Source: Andreprevotia chitinilytica DSM 18519 (GTDB lineage Bacteria > Pseudomonadota > Gammaproteobacteria > Burkholderiales > Chitinibacteraceae). From it: 64,000 nucleotides of DNA. The DNA is taken from positions 227,934 to 291,933 of the forward strand of contig NZ_JONM01000001.1 in NCBI RefSeq assembly GCF_000711875.1, in the 5' to 3' direction. Below are positions 25,143 to 34,124 of the stretch, piece by piece (position 1 is the stretch's first letter; every line of letters begins with the position of its first letter). The translations under genes were made by a program, and so were the position numbers. The notes under the pieces are model-generated. The model was given only the letters and a program-made list of their open reading frames with translations. It had not been told where the DNA came from and ran no database searches.

Positions 25143-27702
25143 GCAGAGTGGCTTCCTTCGGGTGTGGCGCAATGCGGGGCAGGCTGAAGGTAAAGTGCGC
25201 GCCGCCGCCTGGTGCATCGTCGAGTGTCAGCTGTCCGCCGAGCACGCCGTGCACCAGGTTAAAGACAATATAGAGCCCTAATCCGCTTCCGCCTTGGCCA
25301 AGTCGCGTGGTGAAGAAGGGATCGAACACGCGGCGCTTGAGTTCATCGGGAATGCCGCGGCCGTTGTCCTTGAAGACGAGGCAGATTCGATCGTGTTCTT
25401 CCGCTCTGGCACTGATCGAGATGCTGCCGTGGGCGATGCCATCGAAGGCGTGGGCGAGTGAGTTGGTGACGAGGTTGGTGAGGATTTGCTCTAGTGGGCC
25501 GGGGTAGCTTTCCAGTACCAGTCCGATCGGGATGTCGATGTCGACCGAATGCGGCGTGTGCTTGAATGCCGGCCGCAGGGTGGAAATCACTTCATCGACC
25601 GTCTGGCGCAGATCGAACGAACGCCGTCGCGTACTGGCGGTATCGACGGCGACTTGCTTGAAGTTGTGGATCAGCTCACTGGCACGCTGACTGCTCTTTT
25701 CCATCAGGTGCGCGGCTTCGTCGCAGGCATGGGTGAAGCGTTCCAGCTCGGATTTGCGCAGCTGTTTTTCCTCCAGCAAGCGCTGGAATTCATGCACTTT
25801 CTGCCGCAGCGTGCTGGCGACGGTCACGCTGTTGCCCAGCGGCGTATTCAACTCATGCGCGATGCCGGCGACGAGGTTGCCCAGCGAGGCCAGTTTTTCG
25901 GATTGCACCAGCTGCCCCATCGCCTGTTTCAACTCTTCGTTGCGCTGGTGCAAGTCATCGGTACGGGCGGTGACCAGTTCTTCCAGATGATTGCGGGTGG
26001 CGACCAGCGCATCTTCCATCTGCTTGCGCTCGGTGATGTCGATGCCGATGCAGACGACTGCGGTCTGGTCTTGCCACGGCGCGGGGAACAGGGTGCAGAG
26101 CAGGCAGGCAATGTCGCCGTTGCGGCGTCGGATCATCCACTCACGCGGTGGCAGCAGTTCCCCGGTTTCGGCGATCCGCTGGTAATCGGACAACGCTTGA
26201 TCCGCCGCCCGCTCGCTCACGAAATCAAACTCCTTGAAGGATTTGCCCAGGAGTTCGTCTTCGCGCCAGCCCAGCATGCGCTCGCCGGCGCGGTTCCAGA
26301 GCAGGAAGCAGCCATCGAGATCGAGACCGAGAATGACCACGTCCGGCGCGTTGTCGATGATGCCGCGCAGCAGCTCGGCCGTTTGTTTTTGCGCGGCTTC
26401 CGCGAGCTTGCGGGCGGAGATATCGATCAGTACGCCATCGATCATCAGCTGGCTGGCGCGAATCCCCGACACCTGGCTGTGCTCGTACACCCAGTGTTCT
26501 TCACCGTGGCGATCGATCAGCCGGTATTCCAGTTCGAAATGCGTCTCGCCGGTGAGGGCTTCGTGGATTTTCTGGCGCACGACCAGCAGGTCGTCTTGAT
26601 GAACCAGGCTCATCAGGCTGCGCTCGCCCAATAGTTCGGCGGCCGCATAGCCGGTGAGCGCTTCGACGGCCGGGCTCAGGTAGACCATCTCGCGTTTGAT
26701 ATCTGCCGAGCAACGGAAGACGACACCCGGCACTTGGTCGATCAGCGTGCGGTAGTGATGCTCGTTTTCCGCCAGCCGGTCACGGGCTTCTTCCAGTGCC
26801 AGCTCGCGGGAGCAACTGCGCTGATACAGGTTGAGCATCAGCCAGGTGAAGAGCGTGGCGGCGAGGATCAGCAGGCTGCCGCCATAGCGCAGCGTGATGG
26901 CAAGCTCCTGCGCGCCAGTCTGATTGCCGATGTAATTGGGCAGGATGTCCCACATTTGCCGGTAGCGGTTGCCGTAAAACTCGCCGTAGTTAACCAGCGT
27001 AAACAGCGTGGCCGGCGTTTGTGTTTCGCTGCCCTGAATGAAGATGGGCGTGCCATCGGGTGGGAGGACATCCATCCGCGCCACGATACCCAGCTCGGGC
27101 GAGGCCGCACCGGCGAACATGTCGCGGAAATTGACCAGCGTGATGATCAGCTGGTCGCCATCCGGCGTATTGGGCACGGCCAGCGCCATATAGGCGGAAG
27201 GATCGCCGCGCTGGTTGTGAAAGACCGGGCTGAGCACCGTATGGTTGGCGACCGGAAAGGCCGTTTTGAGCAAGGCCATGGCTTCCACATTGCCGGAGAG
27301 ATCGCGGCCTTGTGCCAGCAGGCCGTAGGTTTCGGTGCTGTAGACGATCTTGAGCGAGCGATGGTCGGGCGAGATTCTGGCGGCGGCGAGGGGGATTTCC
27401 AGCGTGCTGTTATCGCCTTGCAGGCGCAGCAGCGCAACCGCCTTGGCGAATTCATGCGGGGTGACGCGATCCGCACTGGCGAACAACGCAGCCAGCCCGC
27501 GTAGGGACTGACGGCGCAGCTGCGCCCAATCGACGAGGTTCTGCGCGATGCGCGCGCTGTCCTGATTGGCGCGAGCGCGCAGGTTTTCATCCGCAGTGCG
27601 TTCGATCCTTGCTGCGGCATGCAGGCACAGCCCGATCGCGAAGATGGCGATCAGGACGGTCAGGCCGTGCAGGGCAAGGTGGCGGGTCATCCAGCGGGAC
27701 AT
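25114..27702 (-). CDS. Hybrid-free sensor histidine kinase with extracytoplasmic sensor and two PAS domains
   Basis: An 862-residue membrane kinase. Two membrane helices (about 9-31 and 275-295) flank a CHASE-type periplasmic sensor; then two PAS domains (about 320-440 and 445-565), a coiled coil, a HisKA phospho-acceptor (GIAHELNTPLGNS) and HATPase_c with N-box NLVTNSLAHAF, G1 DNGRGI and G2 GGSGLGL. The frame extends to a TTG at 27717, but the ATG at 27702 is likelier. It overlaps the EAL regulator and should phosphorylate it; the signal is unknown. Confidence 0.92.
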   Translation of the reverse strand: MSRWMTRHLALHGLTVLIAIFAIGLCLHAAARIERTADENLRARANQDSARIAQNLVDWAQLRRQSLRGLAALFASADRVTPHEFAKAVALLRLQGDNSTLEIPLAAARISPDHRSLKIVYSTETYGLLAQGRDLSGNVEAMALLKTAFPVANHTVLSPVFHNQRGDPSAYMALAVPNTPDGDQLIITLVNFRDMFAGAASPELGIVARMDVLPPDGTPIFIQGSETQTPATLFTLVNYGEFYGNRYRQMWDILPNYIGNQTGAQELAITLRYGGSLLILAATLFTWLMLNLYQRSCSRELALEEARDRLAENEHHYRTLIDQVPGVVFRCSADIKREMVYLSPAVEALTGYAAAELLGERSLMSLVHQDDLLVVRQKIHEALTGETHFELEYRLIDRHGEEHWVYEHSQVSGIRASQLMIDGVLIDISARKLAEAAQKQTAELLRGIIDNAPDVVILGLDLDGCFLLWNRAGERMLGWREDELLGKSFKEFDFVSERAADQALSDYQRIAETGELLPPREWMIRRRNGDIACLLCTLFPAPWQDQTAVVCIGIDITERKQMEDALVATRNHLEELVTARTDDLHQRNEELKQAMGQLVQSEKLASLGNLVAGIAHELNTPLGNSVTVASTLRQKVHEFQRLLEEKQLRKSELERFTHACDEAAHLMEKSSQRASELIHNFKQVAVDTASTRRRSFDLRQTVDEVISTLRPAFKHTPHSVDIDIPIGLVLESYPGPLEQILTNLVTNSLAHAFDGIAHGSISISARAEEHDRICLVFKDNGRGIPDELKRRVFDPFFTTRLGQGGSGLGLYIVFNLVHGVLGGQLTLDDAPGGGAHFTFSLPRIAPHPKEATLHDQTETETG

Positions 27703-28261
27703 AGTTATTTGTATCAAAAGAAATCGCGAGGCGTATTACTGGCTCGCGATTTCTTTTTGATGAGGTGTTGGCGCTTGCGAGGGGGGCCTTGGAGCAGATG
27801 CGGCGCAATGCCTCATAGCTGAGCGAATCAAAGATTCGCACGCCACGGGGATTGCGCCCTACAAAGACGCTTCCTTTTGCCGCGATGGTGGCACTGGCGG
27901 TTTTCTCCCCTTCGCGCTATGTCGCGAGACCTTAGAGGCTGTTCAAAGTCTCGCAAACTGTCAGCTTGAAACGCTTCAGGGTTTTACTTCCCCCTTCTCG
28001 AAGGGGGATTGAGGGGGATTTCGACGCCGGTCGTATATTGAGATGTCGCAGAAAGCCCCGCTAACCCCTATGCCTGAGCGAATCAAAGATTCGCACGACA
28101 CAAAAGGGGGGAATGGCAACGTAAACCGCTGCCAAAAAAGACTTTGAACAGGCTCTTAGGCGTTTAGACAAAGTCCCTTCCCCGGCCGCGGGACGGAATC
28201 CCGCTGTAACGCGCCTTTATCTGTGCCGTAGGCGCATAACTAAAAGGCCCTGAACAAGCGA
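27703..28261. other. 559-bp non-coding region built of nested repeats
   Basis: From left: a module bounded by GCGGCGCAATGCC and GGGATTGCGCCCTACAAA with the hairpin GCGAATCAAAGATTCGC (about 27800-27875); a TTTTCTCCCCTTCGCGCTA block ending in CGCGAGACCTTA; the 221-bp MITE-like element; then GACAAAGTCCCTTCCCCGG through CCGTAGGCGCATAAC (about 28168-28242). The same modules, minus the MITE, recur in order at 53680-54071. No gene seen. Confidence 0.7.
27935..28155. mobile_element. 221-bp MITE-like element, copy 1
   Basis: Terminal inverted repeats GAGGCTGTTCAAAGTC and GACTTTGAACAGGCTC match at 15 of 16 positions. TTA lies directly at both outer sides (27932-27934 and 28156-28158), a likely target duplication. 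It has no transposase. A 3-bp TNA duplication and GAG-starting ends point to mobilisation in trans by an IS5-family transposase, which is inference. Confidence 0.75.
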
Positions 28262-29575
28262 TTAATGCAACTTCAACGCCGGTTGCGCCGCACGCCGCAG
28301 TTTATCGCCGATCCACAGCAGGCCAGCCAGCACCCAGCCATGCACCGCTGCCTGGTGCAGCCGATAGAGCGACGCATAGATCAGCTTCGCGCCACGGCCT
28401 TCCACGTAATAGTCGCGCTTGGGGCCGACGACCGAGGCCAGACTGGCGACGGCGGTGTGCTTGCCGATCGAGACGATGACGCCCTGCGGTTTGAACACGA
28501 ACGGCTTGACCTCGCGGCCGGCCAACAGTGTTTCGAGCGCGTCGGCGAGCCAGCTGGCTTGCTGGTGGGCGACCTGCGCGGTGGCGGACAAGGGCTTGCC
28601 GCCTTCACCATCCGGCGCGTTGGCGCAGTCGCCGAGCGCGAAGATGTGTTTGTCGGTCAGCGTTTGCAAGGTGGTGGTCACTTCGATCTGGTTGAAGCGG
28701 TTGGTCGCCAGCCCGAGCGTGGTCAGCCACGGGGCGGCTTTCACACCAGCAGCCCAGACGCGGATATCGGAGGCGATGGTACGACCGTTGGCGAGCGCGA
28801 AGCCGGCATCGGTCACCTCAGACACGCGGCTATTGCAGGCCACGAGGATGCCGCGTTCGGCCAGTGCATCGGTGGCGTAATGGGAGAGCGATTCCGGTGC
28901 GGTGGAGAGAATGCGTTCCGCGCCTTCGATGATGGTGATTTCCAGCTGGGCCGGCGTCAGGCCCGCGCCGTAGTTATGCATTTCGCGGATGGTGTGATCG
29001 ATCTCTGCTGCGAGTTCCACACCGGTCGGCCCGCCACCGACGATGCCGATATTGAGCTTTTTGACCGGATTGCCGGAGGCGCCGACCGCGAAGGACAACG
29101 CGAGGATTTTCTTGCGCAGTTTTTCGGCGTCTTCCGGCGTGTTCAAGAACATGCAGTGGTCTTGTGCGCCGGGTGTGCCGAAATCGTTGGCAATTGCACC
29201 AAGCGCTAGCACCAGCGTGTCATAGCCGATCTCGCGTGGTTCGGCGAGCAGTTCGTCCGTGTCATCCCGTACCTCGGCAATGCGTACCACCTTGCGCTCG
29301 CGATCCAGCCCATCCATATAGCCGAACTCAAAGCGATAGCCGTTGCGGTGGGCATGACCGAAGTAATTCACTTCGTCTTCGCCGGTGTTGAGTGCGCCGG
29401 TAGCGACCTCATGCAGCAGCGGTTTCCAGATGTGCGTTGCCGCGGCGTCGATCAGAACAATCTCAGCCCGTTTCTTGGCCCCGAGCCGCCGACCGAGCTT
29501 GGTCGCCAACTCCAGCCCGCCTGCGCCGCCGCCAACGATCACGATTCGAGGGATGCTTGCTTTGCTACTGCCCAT
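28262..29575 (-). CDS. ndh: Type II NADH:quinone dehydrogenase (NDH-2)
   Basis: Non-proton-pumping oxidation of NADH by quinone at the inner membrane. From the ATG at 29575 (GGAG seven bases upstream) the 437-residue flavoprotein begins with the FAD-binding IVIVGGGAGGLELATKLG, has the NADH-binding IGIVGGGPTGVELAAEI, and a second FAD contact IFALGDCAN. The C-terminal part holds a hydrophobic/basic patch (AAVHGWVLAGLLWIGDKLRR) that may bind the membrane. Monocistronic, with a MITE-like element 90 bp upstream of the start. Confidence 0.93.
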   Translation of the reverse strand: MGSSKASIPRIVIVGGGAGGLELATKLGRRLGAKKRAEIVLIDAAATHIWKPLLHEVATGALNTGEDEVNYFGHAHRNGYRFEFGYMDGLDRERKVVRIAEVRDDTDELLAEPREIGYDTLVLALGAIANDFGTPGAQDHCMFLNTPEDAEKLRKKILALSFAVGASGNPVKKLNIGIVGGGPTGVELAAEIDHTIREMHNYGAGLTPAQLEITIIEGAERILSTAPESLSHYATDALAERGILVACNSRVSEVTDAGFALANGRTIASDIRVWAAGVKAAPWLTTLGLATNRFNQIEVTTTLQTLTDKHIFALGDCANAPDGEGGKPLSATAQVAHQQASWLADALETLLAGREVKPFVFKPQGVIVSIGKHTAVASLASVVGPKRDYYVEGRGAKLIYASLYRLHQAAVHGWVLAGLLWIGDKLRRAAQPALKLH

Positions 29576-29665
29576 GGTGCCGCTCCACGTGGATTGAATG
29601 ACCTGAGCATGCCATGCGGTGGCGATGGTCGAAAGGCTCGTGTTCGGCAAGACCGGGTGTTCTTG

Positions 29666-29886
29666 GAGGCTGTTCAAAGTCTCGCAAACTGTCAACTTGA
29701 GCACTGCAGGGTTTTACTTCCCCCTTTTTGAAGGGGGATTGAGGGGGATTTCGACGCCGGTAGATGCTGAGATGTCGCAGAAATCCCTCCTAGCCCCTAT
29801 GCCTGAGCGAATCAAAGATTCGCACGACATAAAAAGGGGGGAATGGCAACGTAACTCCGTTGCCAAAGAAGACTTTGAACAGGCTC
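29666..29886. mobile_element. 221-bp MITE-like element, copy 2
   Basis: Same length, ends and interior as the element at 27935-28155 and nearly identical to it. Outer flanks are TTG and TTA, so the duplication is less clear than for copy 1. It lies upstream of ndh. The two copies are direct repeats bracketing ndh. Confidence 0.75.
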
Positions 29887-30616
29887 TTAGACACCCAGGG
29901 CGTCTTGGGTCGTAACTTGGGGGCATCTTGGCGGCATCGAAATCGAGCAGCTAGCGACCTGACTGCACTGAATCTTTTCGATATCAAACTACGATATTCA
30001 GAAAGAATTAATCCACGCTGTCATTAGCTAAAAGAGTAGCTGGTAAGCAGCTGGGAGTGGAAAGAAAAACGACAACTTTGGTTGTGCATTGTTTTTATAT
30101 TTTATATATGAATTTTAAGGGGTTATTTATTGATTTCTTGTTGGTTTATTTGTTTTGTTCAAAAAACTGATTACATGCGAATTATTTCGTAGGGGAGTCT
30201 TGTTTTATGGGTGTCCATTGTTTTTGTAAGTGTTTTGTTTTGTTTTTAAAAGATTTTGTTTTCTTGTAGGCTGCAATGAATTCGATTGGCGGCTTTGGTG
30301 GACGAATACAGATTTTCATTTCCACATGTTGAGATTTGTTTGCTGCGCAGACGTATATTGTTGCCATGTAAAAAATCGGGATGGAAGACAAGATTCTGCT
30401 TGTCGATTCTTCTGCACATAGTGTCGTATTTTGTCGCTGGCGAAATTTGCTTGAAATGCCGTGATCGAACTTATGAAAATGCCGTCGGTAGACGTGCGGT
30501 AACTCCACGGATGTGCAGAATTTACCTTGGTGCCTGACACTTGGGCATTAACCGAAGTCGGGACGGTTTGATTTTCCGATGTTAGCAATTTTTATATTTT
30601 GAATTGGATAGTAATT
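29887..30616. other. AT-rich 730-bp region without a recognisable gene
   Basis: From about 29980 the composition falls sharply to T/A-rich sequence with long T runs, unlike its GC-rich surroundings. Reading frames of 60-108 codons occur on both strands but lack ribosome sites and protein-like composition. It ends in a possible promoter, TTGATT (30568-30573) and TATATT (30593-30598), for the small peptide gene. Confidence 0.6.
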
Positions 30617-30919
30617 ATGCGTGAATTGAATCAAGTTGAACTTCAATCGGTATCCGGCGGGATCGCTACACGCCTTTCGGATATTCTAGCTGGCGGGATC
30701 CTTGGCGCTATTGCTGGCAATGGTTTTGGCCTTTTCTTGGGCACTAAATTGGGTGGGAAAATTGGTGGTTGGGGCTTTGGCTTGATTGGCGCTGTTGTTG
30801 CCGGTCCTGTCGGTAGCGTTGTCGGTGCAATTAGCGGTTTCGTCGCTGGTGCCGTCGTTGGGGTGCAAGAGGTTATCGACTTCTGCAAGACAAATATTCC
30901 AAAGGTTCTTGCACCTTAA
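30617..30919 (+). CDS. Double-glycine-leader bacteriocin/microcin-like precursor
   Basis: A 100-residue peptide. Its first 15 residues, MRELNQVELQSVSGG, match the class II bacteriocin leader pattern (M-R-E-L-x-x-x-E-x-x-x-V-S-G-G), cut by a peptidase-containing ABC exporter. The predicted 85-residue mature part is very rich in Gly, Ala and Val with many GxxxG spacings and ends with VIDFCKTNIP, holding one cysteine. Frames starting at 30599 add six residues before the leader and are rejected. No exporter or immunity gene is recognisable nearby. It sits at the edge of the AT-rich patch. Confidence 0.72.
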   Translation: MRELNQVELQSVSGGIATRLSDILAGGILGAIAGNGFGLFLGTKLGGKIGGWGFGLIGAVVAGPVGSVVGAISGFVAGAVVGVQEVIDFCKTNIPKVLAP

Positions 30920-31037
30920 TTAAGTGCGACTGAAAAAGCCCTGCCCCTTGTGATGTGTATATTTGCCGCGTGATTTGTTGCTACTTATATTCGCTGGCAT
31001 GGTTTTAAGGGCTTTGTTCGCAATGCAAGGTAGTTGG

Positions 31038-31073
31038 AAACACTCCCCGGTATTACTGGGGAGTGTTTCATTT
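31038..31073. terminator. Rho-independent terminator
   Basis: An 11-bp perfect stem, AAACACTCCCC with its reverse complement, around a nine-base loop, followed on the plus strand by CATTTTC. It lies about 120 bp after the bacteriocin-like gene and could also stop readthrough from the convergent DUF3422 gene. Confidence 0.8.
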
Positions 31074-31216
31074 TCAGTGAGTCCCATGTGATCAGCCCAC
31101 CAAGAGGAATGATCGCGGTCGTGCTATTCCACACTCATGCTCTTAGCCAGTAAGGGGCGGGACGAGGCGAATACCCCGTTCGGCTGTCCATCGGGCTGCG
31201 ATGGTTTCTCGCCGCG

Positions 31217-32551
31217 CTAGCCGTGCTCCTTCATCAACGCCTGCCGCATTCGGCGCAATCCTAGCGCGATCAATCCCGCCACGACCGGAATGGAAAGTGC
31301 CGTTGCAACTTCCACGTTCAGCCCGACCCCGGCCGCTTTCAACCCCTTGAAGCCATAACCGAGCAAGCCGATGGTGTAGTACGTGATCGCGGCGATCGAT
31401 AAGCCTTCCACCGTTTCTTGCAAGCGCAGTTGCAAGGTGGCGCGGCGCTCCATCGAGGTGAGTAGTTCCTGATTTTGCTGCTCGCGGGTGACGTCTACCC
31501 GTGTGCGCAGCAGGGCGGTGGCGCGGCTGACGCGGGCGGCGAGTTCGCGCTGGCGGCGGGCGACAGCGTTACAGGTATCCATCGCCGGGCTGAGCCGCCG
31601 CTCCATGAATTGTTGGAACGGTTGCAGGCCGTGGATACGCACTTCGCGTAGCTCGCTGATGCGGCTTTTCACGATTTCGTAGTAGGCGTGCGCGGCGGAG
31701 AAACGGTAATCGGTGCGAGACAGCGCGCTCTCGATCCGCCCGGCTAGTTGCGTGAGCCGGTCGAGCAGGATCGGTTCGTCCGCTTGCTTGGCTTGCTGCA
31801 TGGCGCTGGTGAGTTCCGCCAGCTCGCGATCGGCTTCGGTCAACTCGGGCGAGATCGACTTGGCGAGCGGTAGCGCCAGAAACGCCATCATCCGGTAGGT
31901 ATCGATCTCGAACAGCCGTTGCAGCATGCGCCCGCCTTGCCGGCGGCCCATGTAGCGGTCGGCGATCACATAGCGCGAGAAGCCGTCCTCGTGGATGCGG
32001 AAGTCGGTATAGGCCATGCCCGCGCCTTCGCCGATTTCCGCGCCGATCAGGTCGTTGCCGTCGAAATACTTGCTGGAGATGGTTTGCCAGCCGACCGGCA
32101 TTTCCACTTGTGGTAGCAGCAGCGCATGCGCTGCCATCAGTACATTGCCGGGCAGTTGTTGCCGCCACTCTTCCGGCAACGTGGCCAGCGCCGGCTCGGC
32201 GAACGGGGCGTGGGCATCGAGCCCCGGCGTAATGACGGTGAGCGCAGAAAACTCGCCGTGGCGTGCCCATTTGATCCGGCACGGGCCGAGGTCGGCGTTG
32301 TAGTGGTTATCGCCCGTCTTGGGCGGTGTTTTGCCGAAGCGCAACGCCAGCTCGCCGTAGAGCCATAGCTCTTGAGCCGGACTCAGGTTGCGGTGCAGGT
32401 AGGCGATGTGGGTGACACGGCTGGGCGTGAGCATCAGCGCGTAGGGGCGGGCGTGGGCTTCGTTGCTGAGCGCGAGGCGTTGCGGGTGATCGGTCAGCTT
32501 GAGATCAAGCGGAGGATGGGGGAACGCGGTGGGGGTGGTAACGGCGTCCAT
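31217..32551 (-). CDS. DUF3422-family membrane-associated protein
   Basis: A 444-residue protein of the DUF3422 family, known in beta- and alphaproteobacteria but without an assigned function. The N-terminal half is soluble (HPQRLALSNEAHARPYAL near the start); a long helical stretch at about 240-380 looks like coiled coil; the C-terminus has two hydrophobic helices (AAITYYTIGLLGYGF and ATALSIPVVAGLIAL). AAGGAG lies seven bases before the ATG. It appears monocistronic. Overall shape resembles CorA-like membrane proteins, which is only a structural impression. Confidence 0.88.
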   Translation of the reverse strand: MDAVTTPTAFPHPPLDLKLTDHPQRLALSNEAHARPYALMLTPSRVTHIAYLHRNLSPAQELWLYGELALRFGKTPPKTGDNHYNADLGPCRIKWARHGEFSALTVITPGLDAHAPFAEPALATLPEEWRQQLPGNVLMAAHALLLPQVEMPVGWQTISSKYFDGNDLIGAEIGEGAGMAYTDFRIHEDGFSRYVIADRYMGRRQGGRMLQRLFEIDTYRMMAFLALPLAKSISPELTEADRELAELTSAMQQAKQADEPILLDRLTQLAGRIESALSRTDYRFSAAHAYYEIVKSRISELREVRIHGLQPFQQFMERRLSPAMDTCNAVARRQRELAARVSRATALLRTRVDVTREQQNQELLTSMERRATLQLRLQETVEGLSIAAITYYTIGLLGYGFKGLKAAGVGLNVEVATALSIPVVAGLIALGLRRMRQALMKEHG

Positions 32552-32654
32552 GGCGTACTCCTTGTGGGAAGACGCCTCCTATCCTAACGCCGATTGGGGT
32601 TGTATGTTGCGTCGCAGCAAATTTAATGGCTAAAACGCAACAGCCAGGATTTTC

Positions 32655-32786
32655 GTAGACCGGACATCCTTGGGTGACCGGGGGTGTTTATGCCTGTTCA
32701 AGCGCAGCTGCCCCGGCCGGTGAAACTGTCCGGGCTACGGGGGGATTGTTGTGTCATGTAGCCCGGACACCGTTGGTGGCCGGGAG
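32655..32786. repeat. GTAGCCCGGAC palindromic repeats
   Basis: Three arms of the motif GTAGCCCGGAC...GGCCGGGG in alternating orientation within the 245-bp gap between the UDG and DUF3422 genes. Related copies: 39649-39676 and the pair at 55578-55672. Confidence 0.75.
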
Positions 32787-32796
32787 ATGTGGTTGC

Positions 32797-33660
32797 TCAA
32801 CCTTGCTGCTTGAAGGTCGCCTTCAACAACAGCAAATCCCGCCACGCCTTGGCCTTGTCCGGCAGGTTGCGCAGCAGATAGGCCGGGTGATAGCTGACCA
32901 CCACCGGAATGCTCTTGTACTGGTGCACCTTGCCGCGCAGCGCGCCGACCGGGGCATCGGTTTCCAGTAGCGTCTGGATCGCGAACCGGCCGCTGGCGAA
33001 GATCACCTTGGGTTTGATCAGTTCGATCTGACGTTGCAGCAGCGGCGCACACTTGGCTACTTCTTCCACCGTCGGGTTGCGGTTGCCGGGCGGGCGGCAC
33101 TTGAGCACGTTGGCAATGAAGACGCGCTCGCCGCGTTTTTCGCTAATCGCAGTCAACATATTGTCCAACAGCTTGCCAGCCGCACCGACAAAGGGCTCGC
33201 CGCGTTTGTCCTCTTCTGCGCCGGGCGCTTCGCCGACGATCAGAATCTCGGCTTGTGGATTGCCGACGCCGAATACTGTTTGCGTCCGGCTATGGCACAG
33301 GTTGCAGGCGGTGCACTCGGCGACTTCGGCTTGCAATGCATCCCAATCGAGTCCGGCAATGCGGGCGCTGCGGGCATCGGCTGGCTGCACGATTTGCTGC
33401 GGTTCCTGCGCGGCACGGCTGGCCGGGGAGGGGACGACAACGGTCGGTGGAGCGGGGCGCTGCGAGGCAGGGCGTTCGACCGGGGCGGGTGCATCAGCAA
33501 CGGGCGCAGCGGATTCGCGTTCAACGCGTGCTTCCGGCTGTGCCGGTTCGTTGGCGGCTTCGGCCTGCAACTGAGCGGCTTGTAGTTCCGCCAGCCGTTC
33601 ACGCCGTACCCACAGCGGGGCAAGACCAAGCACTTCAAGGACGCGGGCGGTGCGGCTCAT
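32797..33660 (-). CDS. Uracil-DNA glycosylase, family 4 type (Fe-S)
   Basis: Removes uracil from DNA for base-excision repair. The catalytic domain (about 110-287) has the four iron-sulfur cysteines ([18 protein letters not shown] and CAPLL), the active-site motif [17 protein letters not shown] and the C-terminal SYHPAYLLR. The first 100 residues are a Pro/Ala-rich linker with an N-terminal helix, common in proteobacterial members. Its ATG overlaps the rimI stop (ATGA), so it is the last gene of tsaB-rimI-UDG. Confidence 0.92.
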   Translation of the reverse strand: MSRTARVLEVLGLAPLWVRRERLAELQAAQLQAEAANEPAQPEARVERESAAPVADAPAPVERPASQRPAPPTVVVPSPASRAAQEPQQIVQPADARSARIAGLDWDALQAEVAECTACNLCHSRTQTVFGVGNPQAEILIVGEAPGAEEDKRGEPFVGAAGKLLDNMLTAISEKRGERVFIANVLKCRPPGNRNPTVEEVAKCAPLLQRQIELIKPKVIFASGRFAIQTLLETDAPVGALRGKVHQYKSIPVVVSYHPAYLLRNLPDKAKAWRDLLLLKATFKQQG

Positions 33661-34124
33661 GGCGCTTGCTCCCCATCGTGGCTGAGATAGAAGGCGTAGA
33701 GATGGGCGTCTTCCCGACCGCCGTCTGCGCCTTTGTAATAGTCGCGCCGCTGGCCGATCTCGTTCGCGCCGACGGCTTGGTACAGCGCTTGCGCTCGGGC
33801 ATTGCCGGCACGCACTTCCAGAAACATTTCTCGCACGCCTTCGCGGCCGAGTTGGCTGAGCAGCGCTTCGAGCAAATGGCGGCCCAGCCCGTTGCCTTGC
33901 CGATCCGGCGCGATGGCGATCATCAGCAGTTCTGCTTCATCCAGCACCCGGCTGACGACGGCTGCGCCAATGACCTTGGTGCCATCACGCAGGCCGAATA
34001 CGCGTTGCACGTTGAAGGTGTCCTGCCATTGCTTGGCGGTCCACGGGTGCGGGTTGGTGGCGGCATCGAGCGCGACCAAGGTGGCGTGATCGGCAGGGGT
34101 GAGCAGTTCCAGCTGCGTGGTCAC
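33657..34124 (-). CDS. rimI: Ribosomal protein alanine N-acetyltransferase
   Basis: GNAT enzyme that acetylates the N-terminal alanine of ribosomal protein S18. The 155-residue protein has the acetyl-CoA loop APDRQGNGLGRHLL and the C-terminal NARAQALYQAVGANEIGQR typical of RimI. The start is a GTG at 34124 that overlaps the tsaB stop (GTGA), so translation is probably coupled. The tsaB-rimI order is widespread. Confidence 0.92.
   Translation of the reverse strand: MTTQLELLTPADHATLVALDAATNPHPWTAKQWQDTFNVQRVFGLRDGTKVIGAAVVSRVLDEAELLMIAIAPDRQGNGLGRHLLEALLSQLGREGVREMFLEVRAGNARAQALYQAVGANEIGQRRDYYKGADGGREDAHLYAFYLSHDGEQAP

Noticed and set aside
23619-25187. 522-codon open frame opposite the EAL regulator
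   Set aside because: Antisense shadow without start signals or recognisable domains.
27935-28155. A decayed insertion sequence
   Set aside because: At 221 bp with no transposase fragment and an equal-length second copy, a MITE fits better than a decayed IS.
30182-30508. 108-codon minus-strand frame in the AT-rich region, considered as an immunity gene
   Set aside because: Low-complexity, Lys/Thr-rich translation, no ribosome site, no hydrophobic segment typical of immunity proteins.
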